Origin: Enterococcus nangangensis
GTDB taxonomy: Bacteria > Bacillota > Bacilli > Lactobacillales > Enterococcaceae
NCBI RefSeq assembly: GCF_005405245.1
Contig: NZ_BJDR01000023.1
Span: 1 to 34,047, forward strand
Reading direction: 5' to 3'
DNA length: 34,047 nucleotides
Each line of letters opens with the position of its first letter. Within the stretch, counting starts at the first letter, position 1. The position numbers and the translations under genes were made by a program. The notes under the pieces were generated by a model. The model did not search any database. It was not told the origin of the DNA and worked only from the letters and a program-made list of their open reading frames with translations. Below, in pieces: positions 1 to 9,638 of the stretch.

Positions 1-52
1 TCAGCTAACGTTTTCCGTTATGAGGACACGCTAGGGACTTGAACCCATGAGA

Positions 53-73
53 GTTTGCCCATGCCGGGCAAAC
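53..73. repeat. Perfect 8-bp hairpin at left edge
   Basis: GTTTGCCC and GGGCAAAC are separated by five bases and form a perfect stem. It lies just beyond the terminator that follows the first gene. Neither strand has a long T-run directly after it. Positions 1-52 contain a GGGACTTGAACCC segment resembling a tRNA T-arm, but no tRNA can be folded. I see no gene in positions 1-109. Confidence 0.5.
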
Positions 74-77
74 AAAA

Positions 78-111
78 GGACTGCGCATTTTTGCGCAGTC
101 CCTCTTTTTTT
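78..111. terminator. Intrinsic terminator, possibly bidirectional
   Basis: A 10-bp stem (GGACTGCGCA / TGCGCAGTCC, 78-87 and 92-101) with a four-T loop is followed on the plus strand by CTCTTTTTTT. On the minus strand the hairpin is followed by TTTTGTTT. It sits at the stop codon of the minus-strand gene at 110-544, so it probably ends that transcript and may also stop rightward transcription entering the window. Confidence 0.7.
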
Positions 112-544
112 ATTTCTTTAGCCGAATGAGATGACTATTTTCTTCATCGGAAAAATCGCCAATCGCCCCACCCGCTAGTAGATGTTCCACTTCCGCTGGC
201 GTCAACTCAACCAGATATTGACCATACCCTTTTTGTTTAAAACTAGCGTAATCTGCCGCGTCTTGTAACATATAGATTTGTCGGCCGGCAGCGCTGCGGG
301 CTAAAACCTCAGCTACTTCTTCTGTGATTGCTTGTGTTGACTTTTCAACACCCATCCGTTGATAAATGGTCGTCAAGGCGCAGTGCAAGGCGGCACTTAA
401 ATCTTTGGGCTGGGCCGCAAGAAGTGCATTTTGTAAACTGCCTCCCGTTAAGTCCCATTCATCTTTTTTTAAGATAGCACCAGCTTGTAAAGAATATTGC
501 AAGTGCTGTAAAACTTGTGGATACCAAGGTGAAATTAAATCCAT
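110..544 (-). CDS. Uncharacterised protein downstream of the PDH operon
   Basis: I do not recognise a named family. The 144-residue product is soluble, with no signal peptide or membrane segment, and begins MDLISPWYPQVLQHL. Its C-terminal third is acidic. The ATG at 544 was chosen because AAAGGACG lies about seven bases upstream; an in-frame upstream extension to 607 would run back through the PDH terminator and has no ribosome binding site. The gene follows lpdA on the same strand, separated by an intrinsic terminator, with no convincing promoter between. Read-through from the pdh operon is therefore the most likely source of its transcript. A link to pyruvate metabolism would rest on position alone. 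Confidence 0.6.
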   Translation of the reverse strand: MDLISPWYPQVLQHLQYSLQAGAILKKDEWDLTGGSLQNALLAAQPKDLSAALHCALTTIYQRMGVEKSTQAITEEVAEVLARSAAGRQIYMLQDAADYASFKQKGYGQYLVELTPAEVEHLLAGGAIGDFSDEENSHLIRLKK

Positions 545-582
545 GCTGCACGTCCTTTCTTTTCTCTGGTGTGATGAGGGTA

Positions 583-622
583 TAAAAAACCTCGCAAGTT
601 CCAACAACAGACCTTGCGAGGT
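583..622 (-). terminator. Terminator of the pdh operon
   Basis: Read on the minus strand, ACCTCGCAAGG and CTTGCGAGGT pair around a 13-base loop and run straight into TTTTTTAT. It begins about 20 bases after the lpdA stop codon. Confidence 0.85.
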
Positions 623-641
623 AAAGTGTTTTACAAATTGA

Positions 642-2048
642 TTAGATGTGGATTGGCATGCCTAAAGCAAGTTCAGCAGTATCCATGACAATTTCCCCTA
701 AAGATGGATGTGGGTGAATGGTTAAAGCAATATCTTCAGCATTCATGCCGGATTCAACCGCCAAGGCTAATTCTGAAATCATGTCAGAAGCGCCAACACC
801 GGCAATTTGCGCGCCGATAATCACGTTGTCATCTTTGGTCGTTACTAAGCGCAAGAACCCTTGCGTAGCATCTAAAGAAATGGCTCGACCGTTACCAGCA
901 AATGGGAACTTAGATTGTTTAGCATCAAGCCCGGCTGCTTTGGCATCAGCAATGGTCATCCCGACAGAAGCTAATTCTGGATCGGTAAAGGCAACAGCAG
1001 GCATTGCTTTATAGTCGACAGCTACTGCTTTGCCGGAGATGGCTTCGGCGGCAATTTTAGCTTCATAGGAAGCTTTATGGGCCAAAGCGGCACCAGGAAC
1101 GATATCCCCAATGGCGAAAATATTTTTCACATTGGTACGACCTTGGGCATCAACTTGGATTAAACCACGTTGACCGACTTCAACGCCAGCTTGTTCTAAA
1201 CCAAGATCGTCAGTATTCGGACGACGACCAACAGTAACCATCACGTAATCCGCTGTTACTTCTTGTGGTTTGCCATCAATTTCGTATTTAACAGTCACAC
1301 TGTCGCCGTTGTCGATAGCTTCTTTAGCCATGGCATTGGTATGAATCGTCACACCTTTTTTCTTGAAGTTATCTTCAGCAACTTTCACCATATCTTTTTC
1401 ATAAGTTGGTAAGATTTGTGGTGAGCCTTCTAAAATCGTTACTTCGGAACCAAGATTCGCATAAGCGCCACCTAATTCAGCCCCGATAACACCGCCACCG
1501 ATAATGACGAATTTTTTAGGAACTTCTGGTAAATTCAAGCCACCTGTGGAATCTAAAATCCGGCCGCCGAATTTGAAGCCTTTAATTTCAATGGGACGAC
1601 TACCTGTAGCTATAATCGCATTATTAAAAGAATACGTTTGGGCAGAATCAGGATGCATTACTCGTAAGTTATGATCATCCACAAAGAAGGCTTCCCCCAT
1701 TAAAATTTCAACTTTGTGTTTCTTTAAGAGCATTTCTACCCCAGAAGTCAATTTATGCACCACTTGATTGTCTTTCCAATCTTGGGTTTGTTTGAAATCA
1801 AGAGAGACGTCTTTAGCGGAGACTCCAAAAATTTTAGAATCAAGGCTTTCTTGGTAATGGTGACCAGCGGCAATCAAAGCTTTAGAAGGGATACAACCAA
1901 CGTTTAAACAAACGCCGCCGATAAATTCCCGTTCGATGATGGCAACTTTTTGTCCCATCTCAGCAGCCCGAATGGCGGCAACGTATCCGCCAGGGCCAGC
2001 TCCAATCACGACTGTATCTAATTCAATGGCAAAATCTCCTACTACCAT
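642..2048 (-). CDS. lpdA: Dihydrolipoamide dehydrogenase (E3 of pyruvate dehydrogenase)
   Basis: This FAD enzyme reoxidises dihydrolipoamide on the E2 core and passes electrons to NAD+. The 468-residue length is normal for the family. An FAD-binding GxGxxG (GAGPGG, residues 16-21) opens the protein. The redox disulfide is CLNVGC (C47 and C52). A second nucleotide-binding segment, [12 protein letters not shown], binds NAD. The catalytic His/Glu pair lies in HPHPSLGE near the C-terminus (H447, E452). It is the last gene of pdhA-pdhB-pdhC-lpdA. It starts seven bases after the pdhC stop and its ribosome binding site (GGAAGGATG) overlaps the end of pdhC, so the two are translationally close. All key residues are present. 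Confidence 0.97.
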   Translation of the reverse strand: MVVGDFAIELDTVVIGAGPGGYVAAIRAAEMGQKVAIIEREFIGGVCLNVGCIPSKALIAAGHHYQESLDSKIFGVSAKDVSLDFKQTQDWKDNQVVHKLTSGVEMLLKKHKVEILMGEAFFVDDHNLRVMHPDSAQTYSFNNAIIATGSRPIEIKGFKFGGRILDSTGGLNLPEVPKKFVIIGGGVIGAELGGAYANLGSEVTILEGSPQILPTYEKDMVKVAEDNFKKKGVTIHTNAMAKEAIDNGDSVTVKYEIDGKPQEVTADYVMVTVGRRPNTDDLGLEQAGVEVGQRGLIQVDAQGRTNVKNIFAIGDIVPGAALAHKASYEAKIAAEAISGKAVAVDYKAMPAVAFTDPELASVGMTIADAKAAGLDAKQSKFPFAGNGRAISLDATQGFLRLVTTKDDNVIIGAQIAGVGASDMISELALAVESGMNAEDIALTIHPHPSLGEIVMDTAELALGMPIHI

Positions 2049-2055
2049 GTTAAAA

Positions 2056-3705
2056 TCATCCTTCCATCAATAATAATTCTGGATCAGCTAATAAACGTTT
2101 GATATTATTCATTGCTTTTTGTGCTGTAGCACCATCGACAATACGGTGGTCAAAACTCAAGGAAAGTTTCAAGACGCGACCAACAGCAAGTTCACCTTCA
2201 GCATTAACGATTGCTTGTTGAGCAATTGTCCCAACACCTAAGATGGCTACTTCAGGGTAGTTAATTACTGGCGTAAAGAAGCCACCACCTACAGAACCGA
2301 TGTTACTAATAGTGATGGAACCATCCCGCATATCGCTAGCTCCCAATTTACCATCATGAGCAAGCGCTGCTTTTTCGTTGATTTCATCAGCGATATCAAA
2401 CATCCCTTTAGTATCGGCATTTTTAACGTTTGGTACATATAAACCATGATCCGTATCCGTAGCAATTCCGATATTATAGTAATGTTTGTAGACAATTTCG
2501 TTAGTGGCATCATCAATAGAAGCGTTTAATACTGGGAATTTCTTCACAGTGGCAGTTAAAGCTTTGACGACATATGGTAAGAAGGTTAATTTAGTATCGC
2601 GACTAGCTGCAACTTCTTTAAATTTCTTACGGTGATCCCAAAGTTTGCTTACTTCTACTTCATCAAATAAAGTAACGTGTGGTGCTGTGTGTTTAGAGTT
2701 TACCATCGCCTTAGCAATTGCTTTACGCGTACCAGACATTGGTTCCCGTGTTTCAAGCTCAGCTAAGCTAGACTTGAAGGCTTGTGGTTTAGCACTAGCA
2801 ACAGGAGCAGCTTGTGGTGCAGCAGCACTTGGCGTAGCTTGGGTAACAGCAGCTTGCGGAGCACTTGGAGCAGCAACACTACCACCAGCTAAGAAGCTGT
2901 CGATATCTTGTTTGGTTGTCCGACCAGCTTTACCAGTTGGCGCAACTAAAGTGATGTCCACACCTTTTTCGCGAGCGTATTGACGAACACTAGGCATAGC
3001 TAACACATTTTTATTAGCTTCAGCTAGGGGTGCACTTGGGGCAACGGCAGCTTGTGGTGCCGGAGCAGCAGCTGGCGCAGCAGATGCAGGCGCTGCACTT
3101 GGGCTTGGAGCAACAGTTGCTGGACCATTGTGTCCTGGTGCATCGATTTCTACAAGGACGTCTCCCACATTCGCAACAGTTCCTTCTGTGACTAAAATCT
3201 TTTTAACCGTCCCAGTTACTGGAGAAGGAATTTCTTCTACCGATTTATCATTTTGCACTTCTAATAATGTATCGTCTTCTTTAATCGTTTCACCTGGTTG
3301 TACGAACCATTTCACGATTTCACCTTCAGCAATTCCTTCACCAATATCTGGCAATTTGAATTGGTAGAAGCCACCACCAGGTACAGCAGCAGGTTGTTCT
3401 GGTGTGTTGGTAACTGCTGGCGCTTGTTCTGGTGCAGGCGCTGCAGCTGGCGCATCATCGTTATGTCCTGGTGCGTCAATTTCCACAAGGACATCGCCAA
3501 CATTGGCAACAGTTCCTTCATTTACTAAAATATTAAGAATTTTCCCAGTTACTGGGGAAGGAATTTCTTCCACTGATTTATCGTTTTGCACTTCTAAAAG
3601 TGTATCATCTTCGTTAATTGTGTCTCCTGGTTTTACAAACCATTTTACGATTTCGCCTTCTGCGATTCCTTCGCCGATGTCAGGCAATTTAAATTGATAA
3701 GCCAT
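2056..3705 (-). CDS. pdhC: Dihydrolipoamide acetyltransferase (E2 of pyruvate dehydrogenase)
   Basis: This is the structural core of the complex and transfers acetyl groups from lipoyl-lysine to CoA. In order it has two lipoyl domains (about residues 3-80 and 114-190, lipoylated lysines in DKSVEE at K43 and K154), long Ala/Pro-rich flexible linkers, a peripheral subunit-binding domain (about 230-270, [15 protein letters not shown]) and a C-terminal catalytic domain. The catalytic domain carries SFDHRIVDG (active His about 520). The two lipoyl domains are about 90% identical in protein. ATG at 3705 was chosen; a TTG directly upstream at 3708 is also in frame and also reachable from the GGAAAGGATG site. 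It lies between pdhB and lpdA in one operon. Confidence 0.96.
   Translation of the reverse strand: MAYQFKLPDIGEGIAEGEIVKWFVKPGDTINEDDTLLEVQNDKSVEEIPSPVTGKILNILVNEGTVANVGDVLVEIDAPGHNDDAPAAAPAPEQAPAVTNTPEQPAAVPGGGFYQFKLPDIGEGIAEGEIVKWFVQPGETIKEDDTLLEVQNDKSVEEIPSPVTGTVKKILVTEGTVANVGDVLVEIDAPGHNGPATVAPSPSAAPASAAPAAAPAPQAAVAPSAPLAEANKNVLAMPSVRQYAREKGVDITLVAPTGKAGRTTKQDIDSFLAGGSVAAPSAPQAAVTQATPSAAAPQAAPVASAKPQAFKSSLAELETREPMSGTRKAIAKAMVNSKHTAPHVTLFDEVEVSKLWDHRKKFKEVAASRDTKLTFLPYVVKALTATVKKFPVLNASIDDATNEIVYKHYYNIGIATDTDHGLYVPNVKNADTKGMFDIADEINEKAALAHDGKLGASDMRDGSITISNIGSVGGGFFTPVINYPEVAILGVGTIAQQAIVNAEGELAVGRVLKLSLSFDHRIVDGATAQKAMNNIKRLLADPELLLMEG
3136..3366 (-). repeat. Second lipoyl-domain repeat inside pdhC
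   Basis: This segment encodes the second lipoyl domain and pairs with 3469-3699. The two 80-residue protein repeats differ at about eight positions, clustered just after the lipoylated lysine. It is a domain duplication within a gene, not a mobile repeat. Confidence 0.9.
3469..3699 (-). repeat. First lipoyl-domain repeat inside pdhC
   Basis: N-terminal member of the pair of near-identical lipoyl domains in E2; partner at 3136-3366. The DNA copies differ at many synonymous positions, so the duplication is not very recent. Confidence 0.9.
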
Positions 3706-3732
3706 CAATTACGCATCCTTTCCGTATTATGA

Positions 3733-4710
3733 TTAAAAGCTCATGATTTCTTTGACTTTTTCTTCAATGTCCTTAGCATTTGGCAACCAAATATTTTCGG
3801 CTTGTCCAAATGGGAAGATGGTGTCTGGGGCACTTACCCGACCAACAGGAGCTTGTAAAGAAAGAATTGCCCGTTCGGAAATTTCAGAAACCACTTGGGC
3901 ACCAACGCCTGCTTGTTTTTGGGCTTCTTGCACCACCACAACGCGACCGGTTTTCTTCACAGAAGCAATAATCGTTTCAATGTCTAAAGGTGCCACTGTA
4001 CGTAAGTCGATAATTTCAGCATCGATACCTTCTTTAGCTAAGTTGTCGGCAGCTTTTTTAGCTTCCCGAACCATCGCTCCATAAGTAATGATGGAAATAT
4101 CTTTTCCTTCTTTAGTAACAGCTGCCTTATCTAACGACACTTCATAAGCTTCATCTGGCACTTCCTCGCGGAAAGAACGATAAAGTTTCATGTGTTCCAA
4201 GAAAACAACAGGATCATTGGAGCGAATAGAAGCAATCAAGAGTCCTTTAGCATCATAAGGGTTAGATGGAATAACGACCCGAATACCAGGAGATTGGGCA
4301 ATTAAGCCTTCAAGGTTATCTGAGTGTAACTCTGGTGTATGCACACCACCACCAAAAGGCGCACGCACGGTGATTGGTAAATTACGGGTGCCTCCCATCC
4401 GGTAGCGAGTACGAGCCATTTGGCCCACGATTTCATCCATGACTTCAAAAACAAAGCCGAAGAATTGAATTTCGGGAACTGGACGGAAACCTTCTAAAGC
4501 TAAGCCGAAAGCTAAACCGCCAATACCGGATTCAGCTAACGGGGTATCAAAAACCCGATCTTCGCCGAATTTTTCTTGTAAGCCTTGAGTAGCACGGAAA
4601 ACACCACCGTTTTTACCGACGTCTTCCCCAAAAACCAAGACATTTTCATCTTTTTCAAGCTCAAGCGCTAATGCATCAGTGATGGCTTGGATCATTGTTT
4701 TTTGTGCCAT
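3733..4710 (-). CDS. pdhB: Pyruvate dehydrogenase E1 component, beta subunit
   Basis: Beta half of the thiamine-diphosphate-dependent E1 heterotetramer, which decarboxylates pyruvate and acetylates the lipoyl group of E2. The 325-residue length is standard for the alpha2-beta2 type. Visible family segments are [16 protein letters not shown] near residue 27, [16 protein letters not shown], and the glycine-rich [16 protein letters not shown] stretch. The C-terminal transketolase domain follows, with [14 protein letters not shown]. It starts two bases after pdhA stops and is followed by pdhC, so it sits in the middle of the four-gene operon. Confidence 0.96.
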   Translation of the reverse strand: MAQKTMIQAITDALALELEKDENVLVFGEDVGKNGGVFRATQGLQEKFGEDRVFDTPLAESGIGGLAFGLALEGFRPVPEIQFFGFVFEVMDEIVGQMARTRYRMGGTRNLPITVRAPFGGGVHTPELHSDNLEGLIAQSPGIRVVIPSNPYDAKGLLIASIRSNDPVVFLEHMKLYRSFREEVPDEAYEVSLDKAAVTKEGKDISIITYGAMVREAKKAADNLAKEGIDAEIIDLRTVAPLDIETIIASVKKTGRVVVVQEAQKQAGVGAQVVSEISERAILSLQAPVGRVSAPDTIFPFGQAENIWLPNAKDIEEKVKEIMSF

Positions 4711-4712
4711 GA

Positions 4713-5843
<1,131 letters not shown>

Positions 5844-5955
5844 CTAACAGAAGTTAATTGTGTTTTAAACAGCTTCAAAAACTGTATCACTGTTCTAACA
5901 CTTACATACTTAAATTAGCATTTTTTCCTGTAACAGGCAAGGAAAAACACCTATT

Positions 5956-5984
5956 TTTTTATTTTCATTTAAAGTTTGTGACAA
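5956..5984 (-). promoter_or_regulatory. Candidate pdh operon promoter
   Basis: On the minus strand TTGTCA (5979-5984) and TAAAAA (5956-5961) are 17 bases apart, giving a leader of roughly 125 bases before pdhA. It is the best -35/-10 pair I found in the 5826-6263 gap. A second, weaker pair (TTGCCT, 17 bases, TGCTAATTT) lies closer to pdhA. Outside these elements and the palindromes listed, I see no gene or structured RNA in this 438 bp gap. Confidence 0.45.
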
Positions 5985-6001
5985 GGCATACAAATAGGCT
6001 T

Positions 6002-6019
6002 TTGTGAATTATTGCACTC
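6002..6019. promoter_or_regulatory. Candidate Rex-like redox operator
   Basis: TTGTGAATTATTGCACTC matches the Rex consensus TTGTGAAWWWWTTCACAA at 15 of 18 positions: one perfect half-site and one degraded one. It lies about 20 bases upstream of the candidate pdh -35 element. Rex senses NADH/NAD+ and controls fermentation genes in many Firmicutes; control here is inferred. Confidence 0.35.
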
Positions 6020-6102
6020 ATTTCTGTCAAGCAATTTGCTGTTTCCTCCCTTTGTGTTAGTACACTAATCAGGGAGCAGAAGTAGTACAGTTAAAAATTA
6101 AT

Positions 6103-6118
6103 ACAGTTTTAAAACTGT
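6103..6118. repeat. Perfect 16-bp palindrome upstream of pdhA
   Basis: ACAGTTTTAAAACTGT is a perfect palindrome. A related imperfect copy, ACAGCTTCAAAAACTGT, lies near the pdhA start (about 5869-5885), and single ACAGTT half-sites occur around 6087 and 6207. The spacing and repetition suggest a protein operator, but I cannot name the regulator. Confidence 0.4.
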
Positions 6119-6170
6119 CGCTAAAAATAAAATGCGTAGGAAGACTGGTTGTTATCAGCTTCTCCAACAT

Positions 6171-6202
6171 AAAAAGAGCTTTCAAAAATGAAATCCCTTC
6201 AA
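6171..6202 (-). terminator. Probable terminator of the MocR-family regulator gene
   Basis: On the minus strand AAGGGATTTC and GAAAGCTCTT form an imperfect stem followed by TTTTTAT. It lies about 60 bases past the stop codon of the gene at 6264-7658. Confidence 0.5.
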
Positions 6203-6263
6203 GAAAAGCGATACAGTTCACAGCAGCTATTTATACGTGTAAATTTGCACAAGGGAAGGAATT

Positions 6264-7658
6264 TTAGTCCTTGGCAGGCAAAATTTCTCCTAAGTTCTCC
6301 ATAAACTTTTTTACTGTTTTCTCATTTAACCGTGCTGTGTTAATTCGTAAAGCAGCACTTGGAGAGCCAAAATGAAAAGCTGGCGCGGCTAAAATATTTT
6401 TTTTCATCATTTTTTGGAAAAAATTTTGTGACATACCTCCGGGAATTTCATCCAACCAAAGATAATATCCCCCCTTAGCCGGCCAAGCCTGTCCCAGCTG
6501 ATATTTTTCAATAAGAAGACGTGCTTCATGATTACGGCGAGCTAACTCTTCTTGTAAGCTAGCTAATTGTTTGGGAAAAGTCGGATCATTTAAAACCGTC
6601 GTCGCCAAAACTTGCGGGAAAATACTCATGGTAAAATCCAACTGCGTCCGAGCTTCCGCCAGTCGATTGACAATGGCTTGTGGCGCAATGACCCAACCAA
6701 TTTTTGTGGTGGTCCCCATAATTTTTGAAAGAGAACCTAAGTAAAGGACTTGTTTGGGGGCCAACTCTTTTAAAGTGGGCAAAATAGGCGTACCGGGAAA
6801 ACTCAGTTGACTGAAAGCGTCGTCTTCTACTATTAATAGTTGTTGCTCTTTGGCAAAGGCCACTAGTTCTTTGCGGGCAGCTAAACTCATTTGCCAACCA
6901 GTAGGATTTTGAAAATTAGGATTCACCAGTAACACTTTGATTTGTTGTTGGCGAACTTTAGCTTTTAGAATTTCTAGGTCCAGACCATTAGCATTTAAAG
7001 GAATCCCAATGCGTTGAATTTGCGTCGCTTCAAAAATTGGCAAGCTCCAAAAAAAGGAGGGCAACGGGACGGCTACTTTAGTATGAGGCGTTAACAACAC
7101 TTGTAAAATTAAAAAGAGTCCTTGTTGCGAGCCGGCAGTAATCAACACTTCATCCCTACTGACGCCGGCATCAACAGCAATTTTTTCTCGCAGTGGCAAA
7201 TACCCTAGCTCATCTTCCAACTGTTCGGCCTGTAAAAAATCTTGCCAAGAAAAATTAGGCAACGCAATGCGAGGAATTAAGTCCAAGGGTAGCTCACCTG
7301 TGTAAGCGTCAATGACGGTGCCTCGTTGTAGCAAACGTTTAATGCCTGCCGCATTTGGCCGTTCAAAAGGATTTTTCGGATTGCGAAAGTAACGCCAATC
7401 CCCCGCCGTATCTTTTAAAATTTCCGCATTTAAATAAGTGCCGCTCCCGGTCTTACGCGTTAATACGCCTAAAGCAACTAGCTCTTCAAAGGCGTGACTT
7501 ACTGTTGAGCGATTCACGCCTAAACGATTCGCCAATTGTCTTTCAGCTGGCAAACGCTCGCCGATTAATAATTCTCCTTGGCGGGCACCTTCCACTACTT
7601 GTTCCATAATTTGTTGATAGACAGGGACTGAACGTTGGGGATTTATTTTCCATTCCAT
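6264..7658 (-). CDS. pdxR: MocR/PdxR-type transcriptional regulator (GntR HTH fused to aminotransferase domain)
   Basis: The 464-residue protein has an N-terminal GntR winged helix (about residues 8-76, with LPAERQLANRLGVNRSTVS) fused to a class I aminotransferase fold. Pyridoxal phosphate-binding landmarks are present: NPNFQNPTG (247-255), D280, and a candidate aldimine lysine K312 in GSLSKIMG. Such proteins use the aminotransferase domain as a PLP sensor rather than an enzyme. The gene is divergent from, and 121 bp away from, a pyridoxal kinase gene and a vitamin transporter gene. By context it is therefore PdxR, activating B6 salvage when PLP is short. The family assignment is firm; the PdxR role is inferred from the neighbours. 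Confidence 0.85.
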   Translation of the reverse strand: MEWKINPQRSVPVYQQIMEQVVEGARQGELLIGERLPAERQLANRLGVNRSTVSHAFEELVALGVLTRKTGSGTYLNAEILKDTAGDWRYFRNPKNPFERPNAAGIKRLLQRGTVIDAYTGELPLDLIPRIALPNFSWQDFLQAEQLEDELGYLPLREKIAVDAGVSRDEVLITAGSQQGLFLILQVLLTPHTKVAVPLPSFFWSLPIFEATQIQRIGIPLNANGLDLEILKAKVRQQQIKVLLVNPNFQNPTGWQMSLAARKELVAFAKEQQLLIVEDDAFSQLSFPGTPILPTLKELAPKQVLYLGSLSKIMGTTTKIGWVIAPQAIVNRLAEARTQLDFTMSIFPQVLATTVLNDPTFPKQLASLQEELARRNHEARLLIEKYQLGQAWPAKGGYYLWLDEIPGGMSQNFFQKMMKKNILAAPAFHFGSPSAALRINTARLNEKTVKKFMENLGEILPAKD

Positions 7659-7684
7659 CTTCTAACGCAACTCCTTTCAAAAAA

Positions 7685-7715
7685 ATTGGCTGAGTTAAAA
7701 ATAAGCCAATTGGCT
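7685..7715. promoter_or_regulatory. Candidate PdxR operator repeats
   Basis: ATTGGCT occurs at 7685-7691 and again at 7709-7715 as a direct repeat with 24-base phasing. The second copy is the right half of a perfect palindrome, AGCCAATTGGCT (7704-7715). MocR-family regulators typically bind direct repeats in the shared promoter region, and this one sits between the divergent regulator and kinase genes. Confidence 0.5.
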
Positions 7716-7738
7716 CTTTTTGTCAAAAATATTTCGGC

Positions 7739-7744
7739 TATACT
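7739..7744 (+). promoter_or_regulatory. -10 element of the pyridoxal kinase promoter
   Basis: TATACT is a good -10 box, but no -35 box stands at the usual 16-18 base distance (only CTTTTT). A weak -35 next to a repeat array fits an activator-dependent promoter. Confidence 0.45.
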
Positions 7745-7779
7745 TAAGCGTGAAGTAAGCAGAAAGATAGGTGAAAAAA

Positions 7780-8619
7780 ATGATTCCAAAAGTAATGACC
7801 ATTGCCGGCTCCGATAGTTCTGGTGGTGCTGGTTTACAAGCTGACCTTAAAACCTTTCAAGAATACGGGGTCTTTGGCTTTAGCGCCATCACCAGCATCG
7901 TCACAATGGATCCTGCTGCCGGGTGGTCCCATGAGGTAACACCCTTAGTTAGTGACTTACTAGCTAAAGAATTAAAAACAATTTATGCTGGCGCGCCTTT
8001 ACAGGCAGTGAAAACGGGTATGCTGGGTACGGTGGAAAATGTGCAAGTTATCGCCCAGTACTTGACGGAATTTCAACAAAAAAATTTAGTTGTCGATCCG
8101 GTCATGGCTTGTAAAGGGACAGCAGGCTTATTGCAACCTGAACTGGCTTATGCGATGCGCGACTTGCTCTTACCCCACGCATTGATAACTACACCTAATT
8201 TGGTGGAAGCGGGAATTTTAGCTGAAATGGGCGAACTCACCACTACTGACGAGATGGAAACAGCAGCTAAAAAAATTGCGGCCCTTGGTCCCCAGTATGT
8301 CATTATTAAAGGCGGACATCGCTTAAAAACAACGGCTGCTGTCGATTTATTTTACGATGGTCAGACGTTTACGTATTTAACAGGTGAAAAATACGCCACC
8401 GACTTTAATCATGGCGCAGGTTGTACTTTTGCCGCGGCAGTCACCGCTGGTCTCGCTAAAGGAAATACTCCCTTAGTTGCCGCCAAAAAAGCCAAAGCAT
8501 TTGTCAACGCCGCCATTAAACAAGGCGTCAAAATTAATCCCTTTTTAGGACATGTTTGGCATGGCGCTTATAATGACGCTGAGGCACGAATGAATCAGGA
8601 AAGCAGGAACAACGGATGA
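7780..8619 (+). CDS. pdxK: Pyridoxal/pyridoxine kinase, ThiD-like (PdxK)
   Basis: A ribokinase-fold kinase that phosphorylates pyridoxal, pyridoxine or pyridoxamine. It has MTIAGSDSSGGAGLQADLKT at the N-terminus, a TPNLVEA segment, and the catalytic anion-hole segment HGAGCTFAAA near residue 212. The early MDPAAGWSHEV stretch resembles the Bacillus PdxK branch (MDPNNSWNHQV) rather than the HMP-phosphate kinase ThiD. ATG at 7780 was chosen because AGGTG lies six bases upstream; a GTG at 7771 overlaps that site. Its stop overlaps the start of the next gene, so the two are translationally coupled. A thiamine role cannot be excluded, but the divergent PLP-sensing regulator argues for B6. Confidence 0.82.
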   Translation: MIPKVMTIAGSDSSGGAGLQADLKTFQEYGVFGFSAITSIVTMDPAAGWSHEVTPLVSDLLAKELKTIYAGAPLQAVKTGMLGTVENVQVIAQYLTEFQQKNLVVDPVMACKGTAGLLQPELAYAMRDLLLPHALITTPNLVEAGILAEMGELTTTDEMETAAKKIAALGPQYVIIKGGHRLKTTAAVDLFYDGQTFTYLTGEKYATDFNHGAGCTFAAAVTAGLAKGNTPLVAAKKAKAFVNAAIKQGVKINPFLGHVWHGAYNDAEARMNQESRNNG

Positions 8620-9167
8620 AACAAAAAAACACTACTTTAAATATCGTGATGGTGGCTCTTTTTACCGCCATGACTTATGTAGCCACTCAAATAATTCACA
8701 TTCCTATGCCGGGAGCTTTTGTCCATTGTGGCAACGTGATGGTCTTACTCTCTGTTTTACTATTAGGTTATACGAAAGGCGCTTTAGCAGGCGGCTTGGG
8801 TTTGGCTTTATTCGATGTGTTAAACGGCTATATTACTGAAGCTCCCTACTTTATTGTCGAAAGCTTTGTGGTAGGCGCTGCTGCTTGGTTGTTCTTCCAT
8901 TTTATTTTTAAAGAAAAAGTCGACAAACCTGCGGACTTATGGAAAATTGTCGTAACCGCCATCGCCACTGGCTGCGCTAAACTTTTTATGACGCAATTAA
9001 AAAATACGATTGTCTTTATGTACGGTGGTTCTAACTTTCACGTCGCCTTCACGGCAGCAACGGTTAAATTACCAGCATCCTTCATTAACGTTGGTGTGAC
9101 GATTGTCTTAGTCACAATTTTATTCTTACCTTTAGATAAAGCCTTAAGCAAATTAAATTTACGCTAA
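8616..9167 (+). CDS. ECF transporter S component, probable vitamin B6 uptake
   Basis: A 183-residue integral membrane protein with about six hydrophobic segments. Its first helix, VMVALFTAMTYVATQI, is typical of the substrate-binding S components of group II energy-coupling factor transporters. It has no ATPase of its own and would share the EcfA-EcfA'-EcfT module encoded elsewhere. It overlaps the kinase gene by four bases (ATGA), so the pair captures and phosphorylates the same vitamin. With a PdxR-type regulator next door, pyridoxine or pyridoxal is the most likely substrate (a PdxU-like protein). Hydroxymethylpyrimidine is the main alternative. Confidence 0.78.
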   Translation: MKQKNTTLNIVMVALFTAMTYVATQIIHIPMPGAFVHCGNVMVLLSVLLLGYTKGALAGGLGLALFDVLNGYITEAPYFIVESFVVGAAAWLFFHFIFKEKVDKPADLWKIVVTAIATGCAKLFMTQLKNTIVFMYGGSNFHVAFTAATVKLPASFINVGVTIVLVTILFLPLDKALSKLNLR

Positions 9168-9181
9168 GTTTCTGCTTACAA

Positions 9182-9222
9182 AAAAAGCGTTGCCGACGAG
9201 TTTTGTCGACAACGCTTTTTTT
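9182..9222. terminator. Bidirectional terminator between convergent genes
   Basis: AAGCGTTGCCGAC and GTCGACAACGCTT form a stem with one mismatch around a seven-base loop. A-run and T-run flank it on both sides. It separates the plus-strand B6 genes from the minus-strand PTS operon. Confidence 0.88.
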
Positions 9223-9224
9223 AT

Positions 9225-9638
9225 TTAATAGGTTTGTTCAATCTGACTCAGCATAGCATTGAAGCGTCTTTTTCGTAAGAAGCTCCAAAGAATTCCTACC
9301 GTCTTATCGTTAAGGGTTTGAATAAAGCCGTGACTTTTCATGGATTCCACGTAGGTTACGTGACATTTTTTTTCGTCTAGAGCTTCTACGTGATACTCTA
9401 CATAAAAATCGTTGCGCACGGTGGAAGTAGTAAACCCATAGATGGAGTTTTCCACAAACTTATCAATTTTAATTCTAGCGCGACTATTTTTATTGAATTG
9501 TTTCACGTATTCAAAATCTCGCAATTGTTGCCGGCCAATTTTTTTTCCGGTTTGTCGTTGAATATCATACAGTGCCGAGTCGGCTAGCTTATCAAAGAAA
9601 AAGGGTGCTGGCACTTGTAACTCTTTACGAATTTCCAT
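9225..9638 (-). CDS. DUF3284-family protein, end of the PTS operon
   Basis: A 137-residue protein that I place in the DUF3284 family. It has no membrane segment. It starts MEIRKELQVPAPFFFDKLADS and has a basic C-terminal stretch SFLRKRRFNAML. The N-terminal layout resembles small lipid-binding (START/SRPBCC-like) folds. Members of this family occur repeatedly in lactose/cellobiose PTS operons of Firmicutes, as here, but no biochemical role is established that I know of. Its start overlaps the preceding membrane-protein gene by 14 bases. A bidirectional terminator follows its stop directly, so it is the last gene of the operon. Confidence 0.7.
   Translation of the reverse strand: MEIRKELQVPAPFFFDKLADSALYDIQRQTGKKIGRQQLRDFEYVKQFNKNSRARIKIDKFVENSIYGFTTSTVRNDFYVEYHVEALDEKKCHVTYVESMKSHGFIQTLNDKTVGILWSFLRKRRFNAMLSQIEQTY

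Noticed and set aside
1..76. tRNA- or tmRNA-like segment (GGGACTTGAACCC, T-arm-like, with a nearby GTTTGCCC/GGGCAAAC stem)
   Set aside because: On the minus strand the T-stem would have only three pairs, the second stem has a non-anticodon loop, and no acceptor or D-arm can be drawn, so no RNA gene is supported.
3136..3699. Large near-identical repeat that could be taken for a mobile or tandem repeat
   Set aside because: It is the normal duplication of lipoyl domains inside E2; the surrounding Ala/Pro-rich linkers also create spurious open frames on the other strand.
6070..6171. Short reading frame of about 33 codons in the gap upstream of pdhA (minus strand)
   Set aside because: No ribosome binding site precedes its ATG, and the peptide has no recognisable feature; it spans the palindrome by chance.
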